NCBI GenBank assembly: GCA_965238045.1
Contig: CBDEGU010000012.1
Coordinates: 2,480,001 to 2,544,000 of the forward strand
Reading direction: 5' to 3'
DNA: 64,000 bases
Source of the DNA: CBDEGU01 sp965238045
Lineage (GTDB): Bacteria; Acidobacteriota; Terriglobia; Bryobacterales; UBA6623
Shown here: positions 17,814 through 25,999 of the stretch, piece after piece
Position numbering within the stretch: the first letter of the stretch is position 1
Layout: every line of letters begins with the position of its first letter
Program-made: the position numbers and the translations under genes
The notes under the pieces: model-generated
Databases searched by the model: none
The model's input: only the letters and a program-made list of their open reading frames with translations
What the model was told of the DNA's origin: nothing

Positions 17814-18422
17814 TCAGGAACGTTCTGTCACCGGTTTGCCGCTCGCCGGTGGCAAGACAGCTTTGCTACCTCCGGCGGCCTCGCCTCGCAGAAGTTCGTC
17901 GATACCCTCATACGCATAGATCGTCGGCGCCTGATTCTGCATCAGTCCGCCCGTATCCGCTGTCGGGCCGTAGGTGCTGTGCAATTCGCGGCCGAGCATC
18001 CGCAGCAAAGCCGCCTGCTGCCCCCGGTGGTGGGCTGTGTGGGCGATACGGCGAACCGCTACCCAGGCCCTCGAGCGCGGCACGCCGAAGAACGAAACTT
18101 CCTCTTCCCACCAGGACGCCTCTTTCTGGCGCAGTACGCCCAATCGCTTGGCGGAGTCTTCCGCGTAACGCCGGATGAACTCCAGCCGTGCCTCTTCCCG
18201 CGGCAGAGGAGGCGCCCCGACGTCGATCGAGAACATGTTCAGGAACCACAGGTTCTCGCTCACGCACTGATGCACCATCTGCTCCCGCACGCTTCGCCCG
18301 CGTTTGTCCTCCGGGTGCGGGCGAAAATCCAGATCCTCATCTTGGAACATGCTCCACACGCCGAGGACCTTGATCCGCTCGGTTTCATAGGTCTGCCAAA
18401 GGAATTCGTAAGTCATCGCCAT
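17814..18422 (-). CDS. DinB-family protein
   Basis: 202 aa, helical. The DinB/DfsB four-helix fold is suggested by the three conserved histidines expected for metal binding: QMVHQCVSENLWF in helix 2 and RIAHTAHHRGQQAALLRMLG near the C-terminus, with YEFLWQTYETERIKVLGVW at the start. The family includes thiol-dependent S-transferases and damage-inducible proteins; no specific reaction can be assigned. It lies 40 bp downstream of nitH on the same strand. Confidence 0.75.
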   Translation of the reverse strand: MAMTYEFLWQTYETERIKVLGVWSMFQDEDLDFRPHPEDKRGRSVREQMVHQCVSENLWFLNMFSIDVGAPPLPREEARLEFIRRYAEDSAKRLGVLRQKEASWWEEEVSFFGVPRSRAWVAVRRIAHTAHHRGQQAALLRMLGRELHSTYGPTADTGGLMQNQAPTIYAYEGIDELLRGEAAGGSKAVLPPASGKPVTERS

Positions 18423-18462
18423 ACCCCCTCCGCACGCCCGCCTCTGTGCTGCCGCGTGGCCG

Positions 18463-19758
18463 TCAAGAACCCAAAGCGCTGACGTTCATGCCATCCGCGG
18501 CGCCATCCTGGGACGGCGGCCGCAACGACCGCGCGCTGGAAGCAATCACCTCCGCCAAGTACAGTGCATCCTGCCCGACATGAGAAAATCTGCCCGAGCC
18601 CCAGGTATAGAGCCAGGGCAAGCCCAGAAAATAGAGGCCCCGCACCGCTGTTACGCCTCGCTTGTGACCTGGGTAACCTCGTCCGTCAAACACCGGGACC
18701 TCAACCCAGCGGAAATCAACATCAAACCCGATGGACCAGATGATGGAGGTGATGCCGGCGGCGTCGCAGTCCAGGCCAAGAACCGGCTCACCCGGTTCCC
18801 AAGGCGGCCGATAGCTGGCTTCGACGGGAGCCTCCATTCCTTTTTCGGCGATATAGGCGTCAATGCTGGTCTTGATGCTCGCGGCGACTTCGTCGGCGTG
18901 ATCGAGATTCGCTTTCAGGTCATCGTCGAATTCTAGCCAAGCTCCCCGGATATCCCTCAGGCGCCCATAGAGCCGCATCCCGTCTAACGCCAGCTTCCGC
19001 AGGTCAATCTCGCGGCCTCCGTCCCTCCCGGTGAGGTAGTGATTGGTCTTGGTGCGTACGGTGTCTTTCTTGGGATGGTCGTCAATCGGCAGATCGTAGT
19101 AACCCATCTCTTCGAGCCAGGTGACGACGTCCTTCCCCCGATACATGCGTGGGGATCGCGGCGCCGTACCGACGCAGAGATGTACTTTCCTGCCGTCAAA
19201 ATGCAGATCCTCGGCAATCTGACAACCGGACTGCCCCGTACCCACGACCAAGACCTCTCCGGCGGGAAGCGATGCCGAATTGCGGTAGTCGCGCGAGTGG
19301 ACTTGCACGATGCTCTGAGGAAGCCGTTCGGACAGGCGCGGAATGTGCGGCCGCTGGTAGCCACCGGTCGCGATGACAACCTGACCGGCCGCGAGGACCC
19401 CATCCGAAGTCGTAACCTCGAAGCCGTTGCCGCTCTCGGCGGGACGGACGCGCCTGACCGAAACATCTTCTTGGACCGGCGCATCGAACGACCGGGCATA
19501 GTCCTCGACGTACTTGACGATCTCGTCTTTCTGCATGAAGCCGTCCGGGTCACTGCCCTGGTAGGGGAAACCTGGCAGCCGGCACTGCCAATTCGGCGTG
19601 ATGAGACAGAACGAATCCCAGCGTTCGGACCGCCAAGCATGGGCGACCCTGTTTTTCTCAAGCACAACGTGCTCGATCTCTCTTTGCTTGAGGTAGTAGC
19701 TGATCGACAGCCCCGTCTGTCCGCCACCGACCACAATTACCGGATAGTAATCCTTCAT
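18463..19758 (-). CDS. nitH: Nit1C flavin-dependent oxidoreductase (MSMEG_0569 family)
   Basis: 431 aa. The FAD motif IVVGGGQTGLSISYYLKQ is at the N-terminus and the NADPH-type GTGQSGCQIAEDL motif in the middle, as in flavin monooxygenases of the CzcO type. GFMQKDEIVKYVEDYA and YPGHKRGVTAVRGLYFLGLPWLY are family blocks. It is the last gene of the nitBCDEFGH order of the Nit1C cluster, 112 bp after nitG. Its substrate is unknown; in the cluster it may oxidise a nitrile-derived intermediate. The gene is intact. Confidence 0.9.
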   Translation of the reverse strand: MKDYYPVIVVGGGQTGLSISYYLKQREIEHVVLEKNRVAHAWRSERWDSFCLITPNWQCRLPGFPYQGSDPDGFMQKDEIVKYVEDYARSFDAPVQEDVSVRRVRPAESGNGFEVTTSDGVLAAGQVVIATGGYQRPHIPRLSERLPQSIVQVHSRDYRNSASLPAGEVLVVGTGQSGCQIAEDLHFDGRKVHLCVGTAPRSPRMYRGKDVVTWLEEMGYYDLPIDDHPKKDTVRTKTNHYLTGRDGGREIDLRKLALDGMRLYGRLRDIRGAWLEFDDDLKANLDHADEVAASIKTSIDAYIAEKGMEAPVEASYRPPWEPGEPVLGLDCDAAGITSIIWSIGFDVDFRWVEVPVFDGRGYPGHKRGVTAVRGLYFLGLPWLYTWGSGRFSHVGQDALYLAEVIASSARSLRPPSQDGAADGMNVSALGS

Positions 19759-19870
19759 AAGTTATGGTCCTCTCTAGAGCGAATCGAAATAGCGGATCAT
19801 GCATCACTCGACAAACTCTGGCGAGCCGGCCTCCACGGTCAACCGCCTTCACCGAGAAGAATGCTCTCCA

Positions 19871-20158
19871 CTACGGCCCGATTTCCATGCTCAGGATCTT
19901 CACTTTGTCACTGTTCTGAAACTTGCTTGCCGCCGCGAGAATCTGCTCGCGCTGAGTCGCCGCGCTCGAACAGCGATAGCCGTACACTGCCTCGACCCTC
20001 TCGCTGGCTTTTTCGAAAGCTTCGATGCTTCGCGCCGACAGCTCCTCGATCGTCAGCTCCATGCCTGCCTGGAAATACTTCAGAATCACGGTGGAAGGCG
20101 AGTAGCAGTGGCTCACTTCCCCGTCCGGCCATTCCACGCGAAAATGCACCTCAGGCAT
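19871..20158 (-). CDS. nitG: Nit1C small protein (MSMEG_0570 family nitrogen starvation response)
   Basis: 95 aa from the ATG at 20158 (MPEVHFRVEWPDGEVSHCYSPS), which overlaps the nitF stop as ATGCCTGA and implies translational coupling. The sequence fits the MSMEG_0570 family, with the YSPSTVILKYFQAGMELTIEEL block and a C-terminal VKILSMEIGP. The molecular role is unknown. An upstream in-frame start would add seven residues that lie inside nitF. Confidence 0.88.
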   Translation of the reverse strand: MPEVHFRVEWPDGEVSHCYSPSTVILKYFQAGMELTIEELSARSIEAFEKASERVEAVYGYRCSSAATQREQILAAASKFQNSDKVKILSMEIGP

Positions 20159-21113
20159 CGCTGTCTCCGTGACCGTCATGGCGCCAAAATACCGACGAAT
20201 CGCCCCCCAGCCGGATCTCTAGCGAAGGCTCCTCGCGAATCTCTCCTATGGCCTGACAGCAGATCCGATGCTCTGAGAACAGACCGATGATTCGCTCACA
20301 CCACTCGGGGCGAGTGCTCAGCAGGTAGCCATAGCTCGGAAACGAGATCAGCCACTTCTTCAAATCCGCGCCCTCCGGGGCGGGAAGCGCCGCCAGTTCA
20401 ACTACCGCCCCCACCCGCGAACATTCCAGCAGCATGATTAGCGTCCCGACGATACCGCCGTTGCTAATGTCCTTGGCGGCGCGGCACCAGCCCGCTTCGG
20501 CGATTCGCGGCAGCAGATCGATGAGCGTTCGCAGCCTCGCCGCATCCGTTCCCACGCTGGCGTTCCAAAACGGTTTATCCCGCCGATACGCTCCATTGAG
20601 GTCCACCGCCATCAGCAGGACGTCTCCTGGACGCGCGTCAAAGCTCGTCAGCAGCGTTTGGGCCCGGCCAAGAATCGCGGCCGCCAGATAGACGGGCTGG
20701 CCCTCACTCACAGTCGTTGTGTGACCGCCTACGATCGGCAGACCGTAATCTCGAGCCGCCGTCCTCATGCCGTCCCAGACCTGCTCGGTCCTCTGGCGGT
20801 TCGGGGCCCATAGCACGTCAACCAGGGCCGTCGGACGGCCGCCCATCGCGCAGATATCGCTGATATTGACCATCACGGCGCTGTAACCCGCAAATCACGG
20901 ATCATCGGCGACAAAGCCAGGCAGCAGCCCCTCGGCCGCCAGCAGAAGATAGCCGCCGGCGCCGTCGGGAATGGCCGCGCAATCATCACCGATCGCCGCC
21001 GCCGAGAACGATACGTCGAGGGCCGGAGCAAAGGCCTCGCGAATCGTGGCCTTCTCCTGAATCGCGGCCGAGCGGTTCAAAAACGCCGTGATGTCCGCAA
21101 GTTCCCCGGCCAT
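20151..21113 (-). pseudogene. nitF: Nit1C AIR-synthase-like protein (sll0787 family), split by an in-frame TGA
   Basis: One continuous frame encodes MAGELADITAFLNRS..., GDDCAAIPDG and then, after a TGA at 20895-20897, FAGYSAVMVNISDICAMGG and GGHTTTVSEGQPVYLAAAILG. Relatives have PWFAGY at the break, so the stop replaces a tryptophan (TGG to TGA). Everything on both sides matches PurM/AIR-synthase-like proteins, including the metal-binding GDDCA segment. The product may catalyse an ATP-dependent step. Without readthrough it is truncated at about residue 72; a sequencing error remains possible. Confidence 0.85.
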
Positions 21114-21118
21114 GCATT

Positions 21119-21298
21119 AGCCCTCTTTTCCCGCCACGTGGCGAAGCGAAGTGCGTGCGAGGCGCGTCAGTACGAGACGCGCGCCGCTTGACGAGCGCAG
21201 GCGTACTTGATTGTACGTTGAGCACGGCAAGCAGGCGCAACGAAGTAGTGGCGGGCCTCTCATGTGCTTCGGTCGTCAGGTGACGGGAAATGCGGGCT
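21119..21298. repeat. 180-bp inverted-repeat element, copy 1 (MITE-like)
   Basis: Bounded by AGCCC...GGGCT, with imperfect terminal inverted repeats of about 45 bp (left CCACGTGGCGAAGCGAAG, right complement CACCTGACGACCGAAG). It is the same length as copy 2 at 61518-61697 and clearly homologous over its whole length. It abuts the nitE stop codon and ends just six bases before the nitF start, so it sits inside the operon. It encodes nothing convincing. It has no transposase and no recognisable target duplication. Confidence 0.85.
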
Positions 21299-21893
21299 AG
21301 GCCGCCCGTAATCCGGCGACATCGTGCCGTGCCGGCGGATAGAAGTCAAGCTCGGCCCTCATCTTCACATGGCGGACACCGTGCATCTCGATCTCACCCA
21401 TCGGCTCCCAATGCAATCGCTGAAAGAAGGCAGCGTTTTGATGCTGCACGTGAGCCAAGAACACGCGACAACCCAGCGCCTGCGCCGTCGAGACAGCCTT
21501 GTAAATCAGGCCCGCTCCGATCGAACGTTTCTTGCAGAAATCCGGCTGCCGGTTTCGAACAACCACGCTGTCGGCCATGCTCCGCAACCGCCGCAAATCA
21601 CTGCGCACTCCCAACCGGCTGCCCCACCAGACACCGGGTTCGCGCTCATCAATGCGGACAACGCCAATGACTTCATCGTCCATCCCCATGAGCAGTGATT
21701 TCGCGATGATCGGGATCATGCCATCATCGATGTCGTCCACATCCGATCCCTCAAAGATGCCTTGTTCACTGCAGAAGATGTCACGCCTGAGCCGCCAGAA
21801 CCCGCCGAGTTCCTCTTGTCCGCGGGCGATCTTGTAAACGAAATCATTTGGCTGGTATGGTTTGGGGCGGATGCAGAATTCGTTCTCGGTCAT
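21297..21893 (-). CDS. nitE: Nit1C N-acetyltransferase (MSMEG_0567/sll0786 family)
   Basis: 198 aa GNAT-fold protein. Family blocks are FWRLRRDIFCSEQGIF, EVIGVVRIDEREPGVWWGSRLGV, RSIGAGLIYKAVSTAQALGC (acetyl-CoA loop and helix) and FFQRLHWEPMGEIEMHGVRHVKM. Its start overlaps the nitD stop by 4 bp. The acceptor is unknown. The 180-bp element begins at its stop codon, so the last codons are untouched. Confidence 0.9.
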   Translation of the reverse strand: MTENEFCIRPKPYQPNDFVYKIARGQEELGGFWRLRRDIFCSEQGIFEGSDVDDIDDGMIPIIAKSLLMGMDDEVIGVVRIDEREPGVWWGSRLGVRSDLRRLRSMADSVVVRNRQPDFCKKRSIGAGLIYKAVSTAQALGCRVFLAHVQHQNAAFFQRLHWEPMGEIEMHGVRHVKMRAELDFYPPARHDVAGLRAA

Positions 21894-23071
21894 GATTGCT
21901 TGGCCTTCCTCTTCTGCTCGCTGCTCTGCTCGCCGCTCTGTTCAAACGCCGAGAGCGATGAGCAGGCTCCGCATTTGGCGCAACCCGCCTGCAAGGTGTC
22001 GGAAGTCATCCCGGCCACGCGCAGCATTTCACCCAGCGGTTCCAAGACGGATACCATGAACTCGGGGCTGGGCGGCGCGTGGCGCTCAAGCCGGGTGCCG
22101 GTGATCGGCACAAAGGGCACGACAAACGGATACACGCCAATGTCGATCAACTCGCGGCAACCCGCCAGCAGCGATTCGCGAGAATCGCCCAGCCCCGCCA
22201 GAAGATAGGTGCTCACCTCTCCGCGTCCGAAAACAAGCACCGCTGCCCGGTAGGCCTTCAGGTATTCCTCGACAGGTATTTCCGCCTTCCCCGGCATGAT
22301 ACGGGCGCGGACCCGCGGGTCCCACGCTTCCAGATGCATGCCCAGGGAGGTGATTCCCGAACCGTGCATGCGGGCGAACCAGTCATAGCTCGCCGGCGGT
22401 TCGCACTGCCCCTGGATGGGAATGGCTGTCCGCTTTGTGATGGCCAGGGCGCATTCACTCAAGATCGCCGCCCCGCGGTCAGGTGTGTCCGGCGTTCCCG
22501 TCGTCATCACGACCTGGGTTATGCCATCCAGCCGCCGGGCGGCGGCCGTTACCTCGGCGAGTTGCTCAGGCGTCTTGCTGGCGATCGTACGTCCGCCCCG
22601 AAGCGACTCGCCAATCGCGCAAAATTGGCAGCGCGTTCGGGTATCCGGGTACCGGATGCAGTGTTGCAGGACCGTGGTCGCCAGTACGTCCCGAGCATGC
22701 AACTGCGCGATCTTCGAATACGGAATGCCGTCCGCGGTCTTGAGCGCGTAAAATTTCGGCTGCGGGGGGAACGTGACCAATCCAACCTGCTCCCCGTTCC
22801 GAAACAGGACCGCGGATTGGCCGTCCCGCCGCGGGCGCGCTACCAGGGGAGAACTCTGAGCTGAATAAGTGTGAACCGGAGCCATCACAGTCGTGCCGGC
22901 GATGGTGACGGCCCGATGGTCCGAGGGTCCGGCGCCTCCTTTGCGGCTCGGCGAGGCGTCGGCGCCCGGCTCCAGCCTGAATCCCTGTGACTGGATCTCA
23001 GAGACGAGGTTCTGCTGCTGCCTGTGCTGCTGGCCCTCCGGCGCTGACTTCAGGTTGTCCGCCGTTAGCAT
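21890..23071 (-). CDS. nitD: Nit1C radical SAM protein (MSMEG_0568 family)
   Basis: 393 aa. The cluster-binding cysteines are in CIRYPDTRTRCQFCAIGES, a non-canonical Cx9CxxC spacing typical of this family. The remainder forms a TIM barrel with VVMTTGTPDTPDRGAAIL and PIQGQCEPP. The start at 23071 is supported by GGAGGGGAG close upstream and overlaps the nitC end by 74 bp, so both are translated from one mRNA. A short C-terminal Cys-rich CAKCGAC motif may bind a second cluster. The chemistry is not known. Confidence 0.9.
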   Translation of the reverse strand: MLTADNLKSAPEGQQHRQQQNLVSEIQSQGFRLEPGADASPSRKGGAGPSDHRAVTIAGTTVMAPVHTYSAQSSPLVARPRRDGQSAVLFRNGEQVGLVTFPPQPKFYALKTADGIPYSKIAQLHARDVLATTVLQHCIRYPDTRTRCQFCAIGESLRGGRTIASKTPEQLAEVTAAARRLDGITQVVMTTGTPDTPDRGAAILSECALAITKRTAIPIQGQCEPPASYDWFARMHGSGITSLGMHLEAWDPRVRARIMPGKAEIPVEEYLKAYRAAVLVFGRGEVSTYLLAGLGDSRESLLAGCRELIDIGVYPFVVPFVPITGTRLERHAPPSPEFMVSVLEPLGEMLRVAGMTSDTLQAGCAKCGACSSLSAFEQSGEQSSEQKRKAKQS

Positions 23072-24068
23072 CTATCTCCCCTCCTTCCGCCGAAGCGCTC
23101 TGTGCGGGACTGTCCAGCCCAGTGTCTTGGCGCAAGACACTGTCTTCACGTGAACTCGTGTGCGTCCGCGCCGAGCGGTCGATTCGCAAATGGAACAGGT
23201 CCGGTCTGGCGTAGTGCCCGACCGAATCGAGCATCCGTTTTCGTTTTGTGATCAAACCAAAATCAAGCTCGGCGATAGCCATCCCTTCGCCTTCTTTGAT
23301 CGGTTCGCAGAGATGGGCGCCCTCGGGCGATATGATCGCAGTGCAGCAGCCGCCCCGCAGTGTCTTCTGAAGTTTCGGGTCGGGCGTGATGGAAGCGATT
23401 TGTTCCGGCGTTAGCCAGCCGGTGGCGTTGATTACGAAACAGCCTGATTCAAGAGCGTGATGACGAATCGTCACCTCGATCTGCTCGGCGAAAATCGGTC
23501 CCGCCATCGACCCCGGAAAGTGCGCGCAATGGATCTCCTCGTGCTGGTCCATCAGCGCAAACCGGGCCAGCGGATTGTAATGTTCCCAGCAGGCCAGCGC
23601 ACCCACCCGGCCGGCTGCCGTCGGCACGACGGTCAGCCCGCTGCCGTCTCCCTGTCCCCAAATCATGCGCTCGTGGTATGACGGCGTAATCTTGCGCCGC
23701 TTGAGCACCAGCGTTCCGTCGGCGTCAAACACCAGTTGGGTATTGTAGATCGATCCGCCGTCGCGCTCGTTGACTCCGATCACCAGTACAATGCCGTGAC
23801 GCCGGGCGACGGCGGAAAACTCCTCCGTCTCTGGACCCGGGACTTCTACGGCCTCTTCGTAGAGACGCATGTGTTCCTTGCCAGCCAGAACCGGCGGCAG
23901 GACAAACGAGAAGTAAGGATAGTAGGGAACAAAGGTTTCAGGGAACACCGCGATCCCAACGCCCTGTCCGGCGGCCTCCGCGGACGCGGCCACAACCTTG
24001 CCGACGGTTCCGGCGCAGCTATTCAAATCAGGCGCGATCTGAATGGCTGCTGCTTTGATCCGCCGCAT
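22998..24068 (-). CDS. nitC: Nit1C nitrilase (Nit6803-type)
   Basis: 356 aa from the ATG at 24068 (MRRIKAAAIQIAPDL). The catalytic triad of the nitrilase superfamily is visible: Glu in AVFPETFVPYYPYF, Lys in LKRRKITPSYHE and Cys in VGALACWEHYNPL. It converts nitriles to the acid and ammonia. The C-terminal 60 residues extend beyond the usual end and overlap nitD. Start is 4 bp after the nitB stop. The homologous Nit1C nitrilase is required for growth on cyanide in some bacteria; the natural substrate is unsettled. Confidence 0.93.
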   Translation of the reverse strand: MRRIKAAAIQIAPDLNSCAGTVGKVVAASAEAAGQGVGIAVFPETFVPYYPYFSFVLPPVLAGKEHMRLYEEAVEVPGPETEEFSAVARRHGIVLVIGVNERDGGSIYNTQLVFDADGTLVLKRRKITPSYHERMIWGQGDGSGLTVVPTAAGRVGALACWEHYNPLARFALMDQHEEIHCAHFPGSMAGPIFAEQIEVTIRHHALESGCFVINATGWLTPEQIASITPDPKLQKTLRGGCCTAIISPEGAHLCEPIKEGEGMAIAELDFGLITKRKRMLDSVGHYARPDLFHLRIDRSARTHTSSREDSVLRQDTGLDSPAQSASAEGGEIDANGGQPEVSAGGPAAQAAAEPRL

Positions 24069-24072
24069 GGCG

Positions 24073-24551
24073 CTAGACCGTCCAGGAATTAATGATGACG
24101 GCGTCGTCCCGCTTGTGCAGCAGGATGATGTCGAGCACGTCGAGCGGGTTGATCGGCACAATGCCGGGTATAAACGCCTTCTCGGTTTGGCCGTACAGCG
24201 CCTGGGTCGAGAAGCGGCAGGCGTAGATCTTGCCGCCCTCTTCCATGAACTTGGCGAGCCGCTGGTTTACAAACAGGTGGCCCGGAAAGGCTTCGTCGCC
24301 CAGTGTCGGGAATCCGCGCTGGAAGCCCATCGTAACGCCGGGGCCGTAGAGCAAGATCGAGGTTTCGAAGCCCTTTCGCTGCAGCCTGGTCGCGGTGAGG
24401 GTGTTCACGATCGAGATCGATCCTTCGAAAGCAATGGTGTGGAAGGTGACAAGCGCCTTCTGTCCGGCCTCGGCTTTGACGTCCTCGAAAACTTTCTCCT
24501 CGTAGTCGACGAGGAAGTCTCCATCCTTGTGAAGTTCTCTTTCTACTTTTG
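24073..24551 (-). pseudogene. nitB: Nit1C first gene (MSMEG_0572/sll0783 family), start removed by IS256 insertion
   Basis: The frame reads DFLVDYEEKVFEDVKAEAGQ then ALVTFHTIAFEGSIS, GFETSILLYGPGVTMGF, KFMEEGGKIYACRF and ends in LLHKRDDAVIINSWTV, an otherwise complete member of the MSMEG_0572 family. Its first codons are cut off by the IS element. The missing start, ATG at 26011 with AAGGAG before it, lies on the far side of the IS; joining the two sides across one copy of the 8-bp duplication gives MPKVERELHKDGDFLVDY. Expression should be lost unless a promoter in the IS drives an internal start. Confidence 0.9.
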
Positions 24552-25999
24552 GAGATTGTCCCGAATCTAGTTGAAGGTGGAAGGGCGGCGGTTCTCAAGC
24601 CCGGTTCTCTGAGAGAATCGAGCAAACCTTTCACCACAAAGGAGAACCGCCGTGAAGAAACGATATCACATTCTGGATTCCGCGAAGCAACAGCCAGTCA
24701 GCCCCAACGACCTCACCCGCCTGCTCAGCCAAAACTCCCAACTCATGCTGCCCTTGGTTGAACTGGTCGAGCAGTGCCGCGGAGCCGTCGACGAGGTTAT
24801 CGACGTCACCGGCCGCGCCGCCATTCAAGCCGTGCTGGAACTGTCGGCGCAGCAAGTTACCGGTGGAAAACTTTCCCAGCCCGGCAAGAAGCGCCGCGGC
24901 GATGTGGTCCGCTGGGGCCGCCAGCCCGGTCGCGTCAAGCTCAGCAACCGCAAACTGCGCGTCAGCAAACCCAGACTGCGCAAACGCTCCGGCGGCGAGG
25001 TCAAAGTGCCCGCTTACGAAGCGATGCAGGACGACGAACGCCTCGGCGCGCGCATGCTCGACATTCTGATGAAGGGCGTCTCGACGCGCAACTATGCCGG
25101 GGTGATTGGCGCAATGGCCGGCACGGCCGGGGTGTCGAAATCCGCCGTCAGCCGGGAGGCAGTCGAGGCCGCCGAAAAGAGCATCGACGAAGTGCTCACG
25201 CGGCGCCTGGATGAGTTGGATCTGCTGGTGATCTACGTGGACGGTTTGATCTTCGCAGATCATGTAGTGCTTGCAGCGGTGGGCGTAGACCGTCAGGGCA
25301 ACAAACATGTGCTGGGATTGCAGCACGCCGCCACTGAGAGCACAGCCGCCGCCGAAGACTTGCTGAGGGGCATGGTCGAGCGGGGAGTATCGACGGAGAA
25401 AAACAGGCTCTTCGTGCTCGATGGATCGAAGGCCCTGCGGGCGGCGGTGCGGCGGGTCTTCGGCAAAGTTCCGGTGCAGCGCTGCCGTGCTCACAAGCTG
25501 CGCAATGTCGTCGAGCGGCTGCCTAAGGCCGAGCGCGATCAGGCCAAAGCGGCGATCCGGGCCGCCTGGCGGCTGGGAGCCCAAGATGGACAAGCGCGGC
25601 TGGAGAAGCTAGCCCAGTGGTACGAGGGTGACTGGCCCGAGGCGGCGGTGAGTTTGCGCGAAGGCATGGAGAAGTGTTTCACCATCAACCGCCTGGGTGC
25701 GCCGCCGTCGCTGCATCGCTGCCTGGCGACGACGAACATCGTCGAGTCTCCTAACGCCGGGGTGCGGCGGAGAACGCGGCGAGTGACCCGCTGGAAGGAC
25801 GCGGCCATGGTGTGTCGCTGGGCCACGGCTGCATTCCTCGATACCGAGAAAAGCTTCCGCAAGATCATGGGTTACAAGGATCTGTGGATGCTCGACGCCA
25901 TCCTCAATCCGGCCAAGGCCACAGCAGCAAAGGCTGCCTAGTACAATGCTCTTTTACGCCGCCGCCCTACAAACCCTCAACTACGATTGGGACACTCTC
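24552..25999 (+). mobile_element. IS256-family insertion sequence in nitB
   Basis: 1448 bp. Ends are GAGATTGTCCC at the left and GGGACACTCTC at the right, an inverted repeat with one mismatch in 11 and longer imperfect symmetry inside. A perfect 8-bp target duplication TACTTTTG flanks it at 24544-24551 and 26000-26007. The duplication is intact, so the insertion is recent relative to the base changes elsewhere. Confidence 0.95.
24652..25941 (+). CDS. IS256-family (mutator) transposase
   Basis: 429 aa, intact. Catalytic blocks: LLVIYVDGLIFADH (first Asp), LFVLDGSKALRAAV (second Asp), CRAHKLRNVVERLP (the CxxH/H block) and TTNIVESPNAGVRRRTRRV (Glu). It starts 100 bp inside the left end with AAAGGAG before the ATG. 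It is the only transposase of this family in the window. Confidence 0.95.
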   Translation: MKKRYHILDSAKQQPVSPNDLTRLLSQNSQLMLPLVELVEQCRGAVDEVIDVTGRAAIQAVLELSAQQVTGGKLSQPGKKRRGDVVRWGRQPGRVKLSNRKLRVSKPRLRKRSGGEVKVPAYEAMQDDERLGARMLDILMKGVSTRNYAGVIGAMAGTAGVSKSAVSREAVEAAEKSIDEVLTRRLDELDLLVIYVDGLIFADHVVLAAVGVDRQGNKHVLGLQHAATESTAAAEDLLRGMVERGVSTEKNRLFVLDGSKALRAAVRRVFGKVPVQRCRAHKLRNVVERLPKAERDQAKAAIRAAWRLGAQDGQARLEKLAQWYEGDWPEAAVSLREGMEKCFTINRLGAPPSLHRCLATTNIVESPNAGVRRRTRRVTRWKDAAMVCRWATAAFLDTEKSFRKIMGYKDLWMLDAILNPAKATAAKAA

